This document shows positions 46,256 through 61,200 of a stretch of 64,000 nucleotides of DNA, piece by piece. Each line of letters starts with the position of its first letter. The first letter of the stretch is position 1. The notes under the pieces were generated by a model. It saw only the letters and a program-made list of their open reading frames with translations, did no database searches and was not told the origin of the DNA. The stretch is from Camarhynchus parvulus (taxonomy: Eukaryota > Chordata > Aves > Passeriformes > Thraupidae). The translations under genes were made by a program, and so were the position numbers. The DNA lies in contig NC_044601.1 in NCBI RefSeq assembly GCF_901933205.1, forward strand, positions 29,178,352-29,242,351, read 5' to 3'.

Positions 46256-49200
46256 TATTGTAAACAGCCTTAACTGGTGCAGTAGTCACAGTTTTAAAGG
46301 ATAAAAAATATATATAAACCATCCTGGAAGACATCTTCCAAATGTGTTTTCAAAACAGTATTTATACTCCTACTTTAAATCAAAGATTTTGTTTGTTTGT
46401 TTGTTTTGTTTGTTTATTTAAAGAAAGGCCAGTCTAATTTCTGAAAAGGGGGAGGGGGAAAGTGATGGGATCGTATGCTGTTAACTCTTAGTGAACTTTG
46501 AAGTATTAAAAAGGGTTTCTGCAAAGAGAAGAAGTGCTAAATCCTCCTTTTTGGATTCTGCTGTGGAATGCCAGTACCAGATAGCATTAAAAAAGTGCTA
46601 ATTAAAGAGAATCAGATGCGGCATGTTTTATTACATCATTTGAGAACAGACAAAGGCTTGATTTCATGTTGCATGCAGAACCAAATAGCAACTCTCCTGG
46701 TTGCATTTGGTTCAATACCCCCTCCTCCAGTTAAGGTATATTAAGGGAAGTATTACAAAATAACCTTTTTGTTAATCTTTTGTTTGGAGCCTGCTGCATA
46801 ATGCCAGTGTATCAGCTACCCAGGGGCTGGGGGGGGTGGGGGGAACGTGGAAGAGGAGGGGAGACAGAGTGGAGAGAGAGTTAAGAGTATGCAAAGTTAC
46901 AGTCTATTTCTGTGGTTCATGGAAAATTATTTTGAACTTTTTAGCTGCAGAGAGGCTGACGTAATTTGCAGCCTTAGAACTGGAGAGAGAGAGAGATTTG
47001 ATTCTAAAATGTTCAAAAAACCTCTGCACTGTTGTTTTCTAAAATGTTTTGACTTGCACACTTTGTATAATCTAAAATGCAGAATGCCTGAAAAGTCCTC
47101 AAGTTGCAAACTGATGTCTGTGAAGCTCACATTTAAAGCTCTAGTCTAGAGAAGAGAGTGAAAAGCAGTTGCCAATTTGTCGAGTAGTTCTAAATAGCAG
47201 AAATTTAAAATAGAGCTCCTTTTGGCCAGCAGATTTCCTGGTGTGGAATGCCAGTCTAAAACATATGCCCTAGCTAGGTCCCATTTTAGTACTGAAGATT
47301 GGTTTTATGCTGCCTCTCTGCAGATGCACCTTCTTAACCCCTTATGGGAAAGTGAGAAGTCCAGTAATCTTTGCCTGTAATATTGATTTAGACACAAGAC
47401 CAATTCCATAGCATTCTTTATTGCTCACAAAAACGAGATTTTGCAAAATGAGTAAAGCAGAGAAAATAAATTCTTATGTAGGTCTCCAATTGAATGAGTT
47501 TATGAGACAGCATAGTACCTGATACTGAATTAAATGGGAACTGCTAGATGCAGAGTGATTTTGAAAAACAGACAAACCAGCTAGGTGCCTAAATACAGAT
47601 GCAGATGCGTGATAATAGTTGTTGGTTTTTTAAAAATTGGCTACATACATTGGAGTTCATGAAAGTTGTATCCTAGTTTTACTTAAGAAATTGATTTTTT
47701 GTCATAAAAAGACAGCATTTTACTTAAGATAGTTATTTTAGGAATTATGAACTAGACAATTCTGAAACTCCAGATGTTCCAAAGATCAGTGCTCAGGGAA
47801 ATAAATGGAAAGTCAAGAAAGCTACCTATTATGCTCAATTGTTTAAATGTAAACAATTTTAGACTATGGATTTTTAAGATTGTTAAAGTCATAATTTTTT
47901 TTGTATGTATGTGTGTGTACATGCCTGTGTAAGTGCGTTTGTGCTTTATTTAAGTCTTTTCAGGATGCCATTGAATTAGAATATTTATTTGCAGCTCAGT
48001 TTTCATTCCCAAATTTCTACTTTTCTTCATTTGGGCTTTTATCCCTGGAATAGTTTAATTTAGTGGTGGACAGATTGCCAGAATAATGTCCAAGTCAGAC
48101 TCCCACAGAAGCCAGTAGGCATTGTTTCATTGACTTCAGTGGATCTGGGCACAAATGATATGTAACACCTACTCAAAATAATCTTCAAAGTAATCTCGAT
48201 CTTCTGGCATGACAGGATGCAGCAGTGGCATATCATTTCTCAGTTATTTGTGATTTCTATGGACAGCAGTATTAATGGAGGTCAGCTGTGGTGTTATACA
48301 CATTTTTAAAAGCAGGAAAATGAATTGGCAGGCAAATTGACCAAACAAGCCATGTTTTATTAAAGATGGTATATCAGTGTTTCAGGTGTCTGGTGACTAA
48401 CTTTTCTGACAAAACACAAAACACCACACAAATTTATTTCTCAGTGAGAAGAAACTTACAAATACAGGATATGAGATGAAGCTTCACAGGCATGATTGCA
48501 GTATTGTGAAGCTGTTTTTAGTAAACCTGAGTCATCATTCTATCTTCTGAGCAATAATGTTAGAGTGTATAAACTATACTGTGCCAAAATTGAAAATAGG
48601 CTGGTGTGGGAAGCATTGGAGCTTAGGTTAATTACCTGAGAGGACTCATACTGTTCCTTTATTTCCCATTCTCCATCACAGGACTGTCAAGGTGAACGCA
48701 AACCTGATCAATTCCTGTCACTGAAGGTGATAACTGCAAGTCTTCTGCCTTAAGTGGCAAAACCATGGAGAAGGGAAGAGAAACATGTATGTGCTATCAA
48801 ATCTCCATTTTGCCTACCTGAAGTGATGACTTCTTTTTGCCTTATGGCTTCTTGTTTTAATTTGCTTCCAGCTGTACTCACATCTGTTCAAAGTGAGGGA
48901 AGAATAGGTTCAATACTACTGTTTTGGTCACAGTGAAGTACTGATTTAGTAGCTTTCAGCTCTCAGCATTCGTGTTCCTTCTGCAGGTGATAGCGGCTAG
49001 TCAAGGTCTGAAACGGTGGAAAATCAAGTCTGCTGTCTTTGATGAGACAGGATTTGCCTTCATGTGGAAAAAATTTGTTCCCACCAGCCTATTAGCAATT
49101 CACATGAATTATTTTCACACTCCAACATCCTTGCGTAAATCTTATACTTTGCATTGTAATTGACAGACAGAATATACATTAACCTAAAAACAGGAAAAAA

Positions 49201-52200
49201 TTATATTAGAGGGAAATTGTATTAAAGTAGTACAGATTTTACTAAAAGTTTTATTTCACTGTAGGACTTCTTTGGTTCACCAAAAAGTGCTATGGCGGCT
49301 GGTATAACTTAGATATATTTCAGACATACTGTTTAATAATAAGAAAAGGTTTCTGAATGTTCACATGAGAATGGCAATCTGTTTCTGCTTTTGGATATAG
49401 TACATATGAAAACCTTTTCTTCATTTTGCCATTTAATCCAAGATTGATCCTCAAGAAAATGTCAGTAATTGATCTTGTAACTTTAGGATCAATAAAATAA
49501 GTTTTAAAGCACAGCATATCCTATAAGAAAAGCCTAATGCTCTTCATTTCATATTCTTTATTGTCTTAGGTGGATGTCTAATAGTAAAAATAACTGAAAT
49601 TAGTATTTAATTACAATTTCCATTACAAAAACTTGGTTTTCAGATACTTACAACTGGTACAAATGGAACCACAGTATAAAATTCCAGGTTTACCATGAAG
49701 CTGAGTCTGTTTCCTTAAGTCAGGTATTTCTCAGTTAGAAGATGTTCAAATATTTCAGATGAATTCTGCTGGTAAAAATCTGTTCATTTTGTATGATGGC
49801 ACTCTATACATGTGCTAGAGTTACCTCTCCTACAGGCACATATTTCCAATTAAAATGCACAAGGGTAAGACTGAAATTTGTCATGATCACTGTCCAGTCT
49901 TTAAATTTCTTAATTATCTCTCAGTAGTTAATGGAATGGGACTAGGGCTGGTGTATGTTCCAGAATCAGCAGCAGCTCATCTAATAACAGTTTAGCAGAT
50001 AACAGATGGACTTCAGGAAATCCACAGGCTAATGGACTGCAGGGGAAAAAATCACCTGTTGCAATAATTCAGCATACAATGTTTCCTGCTCCAAAGGAGG
50101 CACTGCCCAAACAAAATAACTAGAAGAAATATGAGCTTTTAAGTTGAGTACATTGTGTTCTCATTCTTACACTACCAGTTCTGAAATTCTTCCCTTGCAT
50201 AGCTTTTGAAGAGTGAAATCCTCAAATTGGTCTTCTAAAAATATGATTTAAGTAACTGCCTGGCTTTCTATTGGCCAGGTGTGCTATGTGCTATCCAGCC
50301 AATGTTCAGGCACCATGGGGAAGTTCAGTTGAAGCTTATGGCTATGTCTCCCTGATGTCAGCCTGGATAGTCTCTAATTGAAGATCAATTCTTCTAAGAA
50401 GCCATAAGACTCTCTCAGGTGTATTTCCTTTACAGGAGAAAGTCCTGCTGTCCTGTTTCATTGTTTTTTCAGATCCAAATGCCTTAAACTTCAGTGAATT
50501 TACCTTGAGGCAGGAGTGGAGATGACATTACAGTTTGCCACTACTTTGGTTGTGGAATTTTAGGTATCTGGAAGACTTCCTGAAGCTTTGTGGAAGGAAA
50601 CACTTCTAGTGAAAAACACATACTGACTCATCAGCGGAACACAGAAAAGTCAAGCGTAGATGTATTCCCATAGCAATACAACATAGCAGAAGTTCCCAGG
50701 GTTTCACTTATGGATTACTTCTGGCACGGGTCTGTCTGATGGGGAAATTCATTTCATGGTCTTTGCAAATGAGTCATTTGTTTCACTTCAGCGGGTAGGA
50801 TTTAAACACCTCCTAAATACCTCAAGCATCCTTACCAGTTTGTCTCCTCTGTGGCCATTGTTAGCAGAAGATAAAGTGAAGTGTGGGAGGAGGGAAAGCT
50901 TATCATGATCCTCTTAATGGGTTCAGAGGACTAAAGGTTCCAAAGCATTCATTGGTTTTATATTAAGATTTGAGAATGGAAGAATACCTATAATATCTAA
51001 AAGGATTATTTTCCAGGGTTTATATTTTTAGAAACCAAATACTTAGGGTTAGAGAATTTTCTTGCAAAATTTGCTTTTTCTCCCAGGTTCTACATTTTAA
51101 ATGAAAGCTCATCTCACAAAAATACTCAGTGAAATCTCCAGGCATTTAAATTATTAAATTTAGGGAGATTAAGTAGAGCTGTCCTACAAACTACTGAGTG
51201 CCACCAATTCCTGTAGAGGTTGTATAAGGAATTTGACACATGGTGCAAATGAGGCCTTACTTGCCAACATTCAAATTCTGACATTTCCTCACAAATGAAG
51301 GAGGCAACAGCAAAAAGTGCTACAAAAAAAAGGAAGTTACAGGCAGTCAGACAGTCGTGGATTTTGGATGAGTTATGTACAGTCTCAAGGTCCATTCATG
51401 ATTAAAATGTATGCCTAAGGGATTGTCAGTAGTGGATCTGAGTAGGGGCTGATCTTGATATGTCTAGGTCCAATGGCTCCTAGAAACATGGAGAAGTCCT
51501 ACCAAAAGAAGCTCATACTTCCACTGGAAAGGAAAGAGACACTGAGAAATTTCTATTTCCTTGCATTTTGGAATATTTACCATCTCCTGAATGACACAGA
51601 AGCTACTGGTGTATGCAGATTGTCTAAATTAGACTCCTAGGAAAATAGGAAATGGAAATGTAAGTGTTGAAAACTACTTAATCTGTAGTAAAACCTTTTG
51701 ATGTGTAATCAAAAATGTAAATTTCAGTAGCATATCATCCTGACCAGGGCACTGAAAATTACTAGAATTGAAAAAATTGCTACTTCCTAAATAAGACTGA
51801 AAGATTGAAAAAAAAAATCATATTCTGCTTTCTGATTAATCTTTTGCCCTAAATCAAAAAGAAAGAAATTCTGATACAGCTCTTCTCGAAACTGTTGCTA
51901 AGAAATATGGTTTGTTATTCTGAATGGAACATAAGGGTGCTTCTCTCAACAAACTGGGAGATGATAGCTGCACAGAAATGCATTTGGCTAGTGCAGAGAT
52001 TTCCTTATAAGTGAAGTCCTTGGAGAGCTGCTAGAAATGTGTTGAAAGGCACCCTCATCATCCGGGTTTACCTGGATCATTGTTTACTGCACTGAGCTTC
52101 ATTTTTCCCTAAGCAATGGAGCTTGTCTTGTCAGTGGGAACAAGCATCTGTCTCTTGTGACACGCTAATCCAGCACCTGGATCCGTGTGGGGAGCTCCTG

Positions 52201-54732
52201 GCCCTCAGAATCAGAGTGCTGTGGCACCGTGCTGTGTGTGTGAGAGCGGGTGAGGAGCAGCCCAGGTGAAATGCTGTTCTGGGTAACAGCAACAAGGAAA
52301 GCAGATTGCTGTCACAGTGCCAAGTTCCAGACTTGTTATGCAGTGGTCTTGGGGGCAGCTGGAACTTGGCTGCATTTGGGGAGCTGCTTCTGGATCATTT
52401 CTGCTAAAGCAAGTTGTTAAAGTCAAGTGGAATAGGAAAAGAACTAAATGTCTTTATTGGTACCCTCTCTCTCCCCCTCCAGAAACATCCAATTGCAGAT
52501 GTTCACAACAGAGGTACTGTGTCTTGGGTTTAATATTTATCCTCTGCTTCCTCTAGCAACTTGTCCAAAGGATCAGCTCAGGAATGCCAAGTGCACACTG
52601 TCTGTTGCCTCTTTGCTTATGGGGAGAGCCTGCCAATGGTGTACTAAATTACTCAATCAGCTGGTGGGGCAATAAATAGAAATGAGCAACAAATGATATT
52701 TGGCACAATACAAGAGCTATGAGCTGCTCTGGGCTGTCCTTTACTGAAGGGCTGTAGCAATTCTTATCTGCTTAAGGTCTGCATGATCTGGAGGTCCAAG
52801 AATGAGGATTCCTGTTGCAAGTTTTCCTGGATGGATTTGTCTGAGAAGTCAAAAAGCAACTGTTCCCATGTTTCAGTAAATGCATCTTGGCATCCAAGCA
52901 TGAAAAGGAAAAAAGCATAAACAGGGAAGAAGTGTTGATTCATTCACGGTTCATTAATTTTTCATCAAGGGCAGCAAAAAGACAAACATTAGTGTTAACA
53001 TCTCAGATTCAGAGAATTGCTTCATTGTAAGAGGTATTGAAGCTGACTGATAAGGAAGCAGCAGAAAGTACACCAAAAGAAAATTGATATTTCACAATGC
53101 TACTGTCAGACCATTCATAATGTTAGCAAAGGCTAACAAGACCATGAATTTCAACTTCCCTTATACATGCAGCTGGAAATGCTGCAAGTCTCTAGACGAT
53201 ATTCAAAAACTTCTATACATGACTAGACTAGACTTCCAGTCCAGTACTTTCTTTGTTCATAGCTACATGTTGGGACTTTTCAGGGTCTGTATCTGTGTAT
53301 GTGTGTGTGAAAAATGTGTATGCTGGCTGTGGACAGATGGCCATCTTCATCTTCTCTACTGCCACTGCAGAGCCAAGCTCATCCATTCTGTTCAGCACTG
53401 CAGCAGAACATCAGAGCAGCCCCGCTCAGGCACTGAATCTCAGCGGAAGTGCAGGCACTGCCAGCATCATGGAGCCACACCTGACTCTTCCCATCACACT
53501 CCATGGAATCCAGTGGAATCTGCAGGTCTGTGGACAGAAAGATTCCACCCTAGTTTTTCTCAGGAGAAAAAGGAAAGCAAGGTACTGATCAAATCTTCAA
53601 CTTCTCACTTTATACTGAGACCCCTGACATCCTCAGAGATCCTCAGCATAGGCCCATCCTCAGCAGAGATCCTCAGTGCGCTCAAGGGTGCAGCACACCA
53701 GGTCAGGTGCCAAAGGAAATGCCTTTCTTTCCTGGAGGAGGAATCACTGTCACAAGAACACAGAGAAGAGAGACCAAAGCACAGATCTAACTTACAGAGT
53801 TATGTAGTTTGAGATAGAGAGGGCCAGGGTGCTCTCCTGTGATCCTCAGCCCCTACAGTTTATCATCTTATGCACGTTGATACAGGGGGAAGCAGAGGGA
53901 GCAGAATGACAGTCACATTTAACCTGTTAAATTGAGTACTGATGGACCAGACAAGGGGAAAATATGGAGCTAAAACACACACAGGCAACCTAATCCTCAT
54001 CCTGCCCTCTCCTGGGCACATACCTGGAGAATTTCAATGGATAGAGATTTTGTGAGGGGAAGTTTCAGTTGCATCAAGTGGAAAGCAAATCCCTGTTTAC
54101 AGTGGAAATGTCAGGGTATTTTGCCCCCTAAAATGGTCACCTTGTTACAGCAATATGGAAACCCAAAAGAAATTCCCAGGAGAGGTAATGCAAATGGAGA
54201 CATCCAGCTAAAACCCACATAAACAGAGTAGAAGCTGATCTCTTAAATTCACACTTCTTCTTTCTTTTGGAACAGCCACATCATTTTGTTCTTTGCATTT
54301 TCAGCTCCAGCTCCCAGGAAAGATAGAAGCTGGTAGGAGACAGACACTGATAAAGGCTGTACTGGCAAAGTGTCAGGTAAAGGGAAACCATTTTTACATT
54401 TCTGCTCTGACAAGAGAGGACAATATATTCTAGCCTGAAAGCTTAGATGGCAGAAGCAGTAGTGATTAATTGCTCTAATTAGGGCTCCAAATATGAAAGA
54501 GTGAGTTTCCTGAACTATTGCATGCTAAATTTCCTCACTTCTATGAATAACTGTATTGCTCAGAGGAGATGGGCATCAGAGTGCATCATCAGAATAAACA
54601 TTTACCCACTTCAACCTAGGAATACCACTACAACCTCAACACAACTAATGCAAAGACACAACAGGCCTTATTGGCAGCTGGGAGGCAGCATAACAGTCCA
54701 GTTTCTCTGCTTCCCTAAAGGGATCATAAGTC
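46256..54732. other. Intergenic or 3' flanking DNA, nothing firm
   Basis: AT-rich with no gene recognised. A TTTG run lies at 46388-46416 and a GA run at 46980-46995. The phrase CATTGACTTCAGTGGATCTG (48129-48148) resembles a fragment common in old amniote repeats, but it is too short to assign. A 242-codon open frame at 53084-53812 is noted separately. Confidence 0.4.
53628..53680 (+). repeat. 27-base tandem duplication
   Basis: CATCCTCAG followed by AGATCCTCAG-type units recurs with a 27-base offset (53628 and 53655). Imperfect in the second copy. Confidence 0.6.
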
Positions 54733-55243
54733 AGAGAATCACAGAATCATGGAATGGCCTGGGTTGGAAGAGACCTTAAAGATCAACTAGTTCCAACACC
54801 CCTGCCACGGAGAGGGAGACCTTTCACTGGACCAGGATGCTCAGAGCTCCATCCAACCTGGCCTTGAACGCTTTGAGGCATCTGGCAGCCACAGCTTCTC
54901 TGTTTCAGCGCCTCACTACCCTTACAGTAAAGAATTTTCTCCTCATATCTAATCTAAACCTACTCTCTTTCAGTTAGAAGTAATTTCTCCTTGCTCTGTC
55001 ACTACATGTTCTTGGAAACGTCTCTCCTTTCTTTTAGGCTCCCTTTAGTTACTTAAAGGGCAAATTAAATCATCCTGAAGCTGACGCTTCTCCAGGCTGA
55101 AAAATCCCAATTCTCTCAGCCTTTCCTCATAGGAGAGATGCTTCATTCCTCTGGTCATCTTGGTGGTCTCCTCTGGACTTGCTCCAGCAGTCCAGAGTCC
55201 TTTCTGTGCTGGATCCCAGAGCTGGATGCAGAGCTCCTGTACG
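54733..55243 (-). repeat. CR1 LINE, 3' part, minus strand, well preserved
   Basis: The plus strand reads AGAATCACAGAATCATGGAA, then CTGGGTTGGAAGAGACCTTA, ATCCAACCTGGCCTTGAACG (54852-54871), and ACAGTAAAGAATTTTCTCCT (54924-54943). TCTCCAGGCTGAAAAATCCC (55090-55109) and CTCCTCTGGACTTGCTCCAG (55169-55188) follow, and it ends near AGAGCTGGATGCAGAGCTCC. Of the CR1 copies in the window, this one reads closest to the consensus that I know, so it is probably among the youngest. Confidence 0.95.
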
Positions 55244-58200
55244 CAAATGCATGCATGAAAATGGGTGAGCTCTTAGTCTACCAGACCACCACTTGCTGGT
55301 TTCAGTGAACTATGAATTTCTGCTGGCCACCAACGGGAGATTTTTCTGTAGCAGGGCTGGTATCTTAATCCTTTTGTGTTCTCTACTGATGTTTATACCC
55401 TTCCACCTTCACCTGTCTTTCAGACACCAGTGAATAAATGTCAGGTCCTGATTTTGACCACTTTGATGTGGACAAATGGAAATAAAATCACTACAGTCAA
55501 TAGAATTACACAAAAAAACCTACCTCATATCACCAGAAGGAGAAAAGAACGTATAAAGTGCTGACTGTCAGCTTTGCAAAATGCATTATGGGAAATTCTG
55601 AGTACACTTCTTCAAAAAAAAAGCTGGAAAGTGTTTAGCAAAAAAAATCCCACAACATTATTGTTGGAATATATCCTACACAGCCTGGGAGTCAGCCAAC
55701 TTTAGCAACACTCTTCTCTCATATGCAGGAAAAAGCTTTTGCTTCAGCTGAGTCCAGCTGCTTCTTATTGACAATCAGATGTACTGGCACAGAGAGCATC
55801 TAATCTGGATTGTGGCCATCTACAAGTAGCTAGAAGCACACAAATAATAATGTTTCATCATTGCATGCTGATTTATATGAGGCAGGCAGTGACATGCATA
55901 TGTCCATTATTTTTCTTTCAACCTTTGTTTGAACTCCTCACTTGCCTGACTAATAAAACACACTGATAGAGGCCAGCAGGAAAGGAGGAGCTTAGCATAG
56001 GTGCATGCCAGCAGCACTTCACATTCAGTAAGTACACAGTTCCTTTCACTGCCAGTGCCTGTCAGAGGAGTTTCTACAGTGCTACATCACTAGAGAGGCT
56101 GCCATCAGGTCTGCAGAGGATTGCAGGCTGGTCTGAGAAATGTTCCTACTGGTGAAGCAAAGCAGAGCAGAAATATGCAAAGCAAGCCTCACTGCTGATT
56201 GTACCCTCTCATTTGTATGCTCAGTACTCTTCCAGTAATGAATCATCAGCCCAAGTTCTGCTCAGCTCATCATGGCTAGAAATGCTGCAATAGCACCAAA
56301 CTGGGTGGGGGGACACAGATTCATCTCCAAATGACCAAGCAGAGGGGATAGTGGATGGCTATGAAACTGGCAAAATTATACCTTGGTGATGTTCAAAGTG
56401 TCGTAATATACAGGTATCCATGGCAGAGTTGAATAGAGGAGAGATACGCCATGACAAGGTGTCTGCAGTGCAATGTGCATCTGTGGTGAAGCAAATGTTA
56501 TTCCCCTCTAGTCAGAGTACTCTAGAGCACAGCAAAATTGCACAGCTATGTCCGTGTTTCCTTTAGTGGGGAAAACTTTTCATGTCGAGGCAGGGGAAAG
56601 AAACGTATGCCACAGGGAAAGAACACTCCATCCCTTTCCAATCATCCAAACAATCTAGGGAAATAACACAATGTTTTAGACAAAATGCTTTATACATTCC
56701 CAGCCAGAAAGGCACACTCTGTTACAGGTGTCTGCAGCACTTACCTTAACATGGTGCCTGGAAATTGCACCCTGGTGAGCAACAGAAGGGAGCTACCAGT
56801 CCCATGGACGCCGGAGACCAACTATGCACTTTTTCCTAGTGATCCCATCTCTGTAAAAAGATGCACCTGTGCCTGCCAAGAACAAAGCTTACATGTGGAG
56901 ATAACAGAGCAACACAGTAGGTTTTTTTCTAAGAATTTATTATGAGAGAGTGAGGGAGTTGTATTTTTTTTTAACATCTCAGTTTTGGTTACAGAGATTT
57001 ATGCTTCAGCTTAGCCAAGTGGAACAAAGCAGAGGGCTGGAAAAACTGGAGGGACACACCAACCCTCAGGTACTGCCTTTTGCCAAAGTTGAACTTATGC
57101 AAAATTCACCTTGTCTTGGTGCCCTTCAGGGGAATAGCAACAGGTGAACAAGTCCCAAATGCAGAGGAAATTAAAGGAGCACTGATGCCATATATGATAA
57201 AGGGGAGACATGTCTAAACACAATTTCAAAATTAAAAACCTAAAATCAATTTTGTAATGTGACATTTTGACATGGAGCCATTTGTCTCCAGTGTCAATGG
57301 CCTCTCAGTTCCTAGAGGATCATAGTACCTTCTTGTTTTAGAGGACTACATTAGGCCTTTGAAAGCCTAAGGAAAGCCTTACTATCAAGGAAATTTGGGA
57401 TCCTTTATAAAGCCAGTCCTGAGGGAACAAAGATTTCCCGTTTTGTTGTGATCCACTTACAGCAGAGCAGTAAGGGGAGCAATTGCAGGATCACAGATGT
57501 CATCTTCAGAAACAAGGAAACATTAGATATGGATAAAGGGATGATTACATGGAAATAGGAGAGGAGGAAAGGAACTTGAAAAGGTGTGTTTTTAGGAGAA
57601 CAGGGGTAACATATAGATCACAACAGCTGTATTCTATAAAATACACAGACTGGCCATCTCAGTTAACGACCGGAGGAGTATTTTCTTTCTCATGGGTTGA
57701 CCACGTGGTTCCTTAGACTATGTATGCTCCTTTTCCTCTATCTCACTTCAGAAATTGCTGCCTTTGCCATTTTTGCTCCCTGGCAGTATTGTGGAAGGAG
57801 GTAGCAGCTCTCCATACCATTACAACCAGGATAGATAGGGCCAACAGGCCAATAGCTCTGCACAAACACATTAGCTCCAGGGATTGAGATGCTTCCTTTT
57901 CCTGCTATATTGTTGCTAGGGAGCTCCTGAGGTTCCCCTGGATACCATGCAAGAGATAATAAAATGCTGTCATCTGTCTGAACTGAACGGTAACTGCTAC
58001 CAACAGTTTATCTTGTTTTCTCTCCTTTTTTTTCCTTGTTCATTTTGCCCCTCATTTGTCCCCAAAACCAAGGTACTGCCTATGGTTGGTTTGGCATAGG
58101 CAGGAGAGCAATAAAGCCACGTACATTCAGCCTTGCTTATTGTGCAGACACTGAAGCAACACAGAAGCATCGCTGAAGCTGCTGTGCATGTCAGCAGCTT

Positions 58201-61200
58201 TCTCTGAACCTGCTGGGAGAGGCAGGGATGTGTTCAAGGCTGTGACCTAATGCCTACATCGAGCCAGGTCCTCATTACATAACATAGCAGCACTTCCAGG
58301 GTGCATCCACAGCACATCCTTGTCTCTTAGTCACTCTCCTAGCTTGCCTGAGGTGTCTACTTATGTGCACCTCAAAATGCATGTAGCAAATTAGATTCTG
58401 AGTTGAAGCCAAAGACATAAATACTTTCTTTGTAAACCACTGTGACCCATGTGTTGCCTGTGAGGATGCAGGCTGGGGAACAGCAGGTCTGAAGCAGAAG
58501 AAGAAATGTCAGATTGGCTGGAATCATGAAGTAAAGCCAGAAAGGGAAAAGTGCTCCATTCATACATCTGCCAGTAAAATTTGAAGAAGATGGTTTCATC
58601 TGTTGGATTTCCAAATGAGCCAAGATCCAAACATGCAGCATCACTGAAGTCTTGTTCATGTACCTTTCAGCTTCCTGGAAATCTCATTGTTTCTCTATAC
58701 CCCCAATATTTCATATTCAAATCACAGTACAGATCCTATCTGCAGAATGTGCATGATTGAAAAAACTTCACAACCAGAACAGCAGGTACAGACAGTCACT
58801 GTATCAGATCTAGCTGAAAGCAGGTACCAACAGTGATGCATCATGTCAGCTTAAGCAATAATAAAAAAAGTCTGCCCAAGGCTCTCAGTGGCCTAACAAC
58901 TCAGGTATAATAAAATCTCAACAATATTAAAATTATTCTACCAGACAGCTCCAAAACCTCCTCAATAATCATCCATTGTTACTGGGGCCACCTATAGCCC
59001 TTTGGTGAAGGCAGATAAGCCCACCTCCAGCCTTTCAGTGAGAGTAATACTGCCTATTCTCAGCAGATACTTCTACTGGCATCCCCAGTGAAAATTAATT
59101 TCCTGGCTCCCTTCAAGGAAAAGTGAACCTTTTCCTTGGAGTCCCTGAGATCAGCCAGAAGATAGGTGAGGACCAAGGTAGTGTGACCTCTTATTCTATG
59201 CATTTTTCTAAATCAGGACAGAGATGCTGAATGACTGATATTTGAATATTTGTTTTCCTGTGCTTTTCCTATGCTTTTCCTTCACCTGTGAGAGGAGTTC
59301 CTCTGTTTCTCCTTTCGCAGCAACTTGCCCTGCAGAAGAATGACATCGGTCCCCACCTTGGGACTGCACTGGCACACAGAGCCCAGACCTTGGAGCAGAA
59401 GTGGGATACAGCAGAAGGTTGTTTGCCCAGCTTCTGTCTATTAACTGCTGGCCACAGCACCACTAAGCTCCCACTGGTGCTCCAGAGGTGCAGGCTGGTT
59501 CATCTGGTGCAGGAGGAAGGGAGTGCCAGGTCAGAGATCCTGACAGCCAGTCCTGTCTCTCAGCCATGGAAAGTGGCTGCTACAGCAAGATGCCATTGCT
59601 CAGCAGGGTGTGTGGGCTGATAGCCCTCCTGCTCAGGGCTAGCAGGCAGACAGTAGGTCTGAGCTCAACAGGAGACCTGCTGCACTCAGGTCTGCCTCAG
59701 TGCATTCAGTGCATTCAGTGCATTTACCTGTTGAAAGACCCAGAGCAGCAGCTGGGATTAATTGCCCAAACTCAGCTCAACAGCTATTCAAAAGCCAAAG
59801 CAGATACTGGGAGAAAGTCTTGTCTCCCTCAAAGGCAGAGAGGCTCTGCAGGGAGACCTAACAAAGTACAGGGCCACACAGGCCCAGCAAAGCCTGGCTT
59901 TTCACAGGCAGCAAGTTCAACTGCAAGGGATTATCTCAATAAAGAGACATGGAACCCCCATCCTTTGTGGCCCCCTTGTGCCCACCCTTTGTGGATAATA
60001 ACTCAAAAATTCAAAACCAAAAATTAAACCTGATGGCTATGTTCTGCATAAAAGATGTGAAACTGGCAGTGGTGAATTATCTGCTACATTTCACCTCCTC
60101 TTCATAGACTTTTAAATGACAAAAAGGTGGCTTTGGTTCATCTACTTCTTCCTCAAACACCAGCTTCAGGGTTGTGATTAAAGAAAAAAATTAAAGTAAA
60201 AAAAACCTGTTGACAAAAACATCTGTATAATGAACTGATTTTTATACTTCCCCACAGACCACCATTGACGACAATGGCTCCTGAGAATACAACTCCAAGA
60301 ACTCCCTGCAGAGAAGGAAACCCAAGCCTTTGTAAGTGTTATTAACACTCATGTCAGGACTGCTCTGATCTTCTCTCTTTCTTTGTCACCCTCAGCCTTA
60401 TACATCATCTCCCATCCTATTTTCTCAGCTAGGCTCATCCTTGATCTGTATTTCTGAGATGATGCCACCTCACAAGGCCAGGAATAATCGGTAGTACATA
60501 CACAGCATAACTTATCTTAAGCATGTGAGCTGGAAGCATGTACTCTGTAGTCATTAGACAGAGAAAAAGGCTCTTTCAAAGCACAAAGCAAGACAGGAAC
60601 CTAATTTAGCTGCACTGAATTGCCCTCTGAAGAAGAACAAGGTGCTTGATGATAAATCAGGAAGATAATGTCTCTAGAGAGTTGAGGATTTACCAAATAT
60701 ACCCAAAATGATGTGGCACACAAGCTCACAGGCACAGGCACTGCACTGAGTGCAGAAATGGAGACTGGCTGCACTGCATGAGGCTGATGGGCTCACCCAT
60801 GGGCTGGAACACACCACTGCTCAGGCATGGCTGAAATCAAGAGGGGATGCCACTTGCAGCCCTTGATGCCCCCATCTCCTGGGATGGCCAGCAGGGGCTG
60901 AAACTTGGACAACTCCTTAGCATTTTCATTTTCCTGAGCTCCAGCTCAGGGGAGGTCTGTGCTGCAGCACATGCCGTCACACAGCGCCTGGAGATGAGCC
61001 CTACCAGCAGGCAAAGCACAGCCCTGATCCTGCTCAGTGGCTGCTCAGAGGGTGGTTTCCATTACTGCCTGACCCCCGCGGGCAGGCAAGTGGAATAATT
61101 CAGCTGCTTGGCTAAAAATAGAAGGAGAGACTTCCCTTTCTCCCTTTGGCCTGTACAGTGAAAGCTCTCCACACTGATTTCAGCCACTTTAACTGTTGTC

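Noticed and set aside
48110..48160. CATTGACTTCAGTGGATCTG phrase, reminiscent of old amniote repeats
   Set aside because: Too short to assign to a family by eye.
59488..60027. 179-codon plus-strand open frame
   Set aside because: No motif, and it contains a trivial 9-base repeat translated as Cys-Ile-Gln; chance is more likely.
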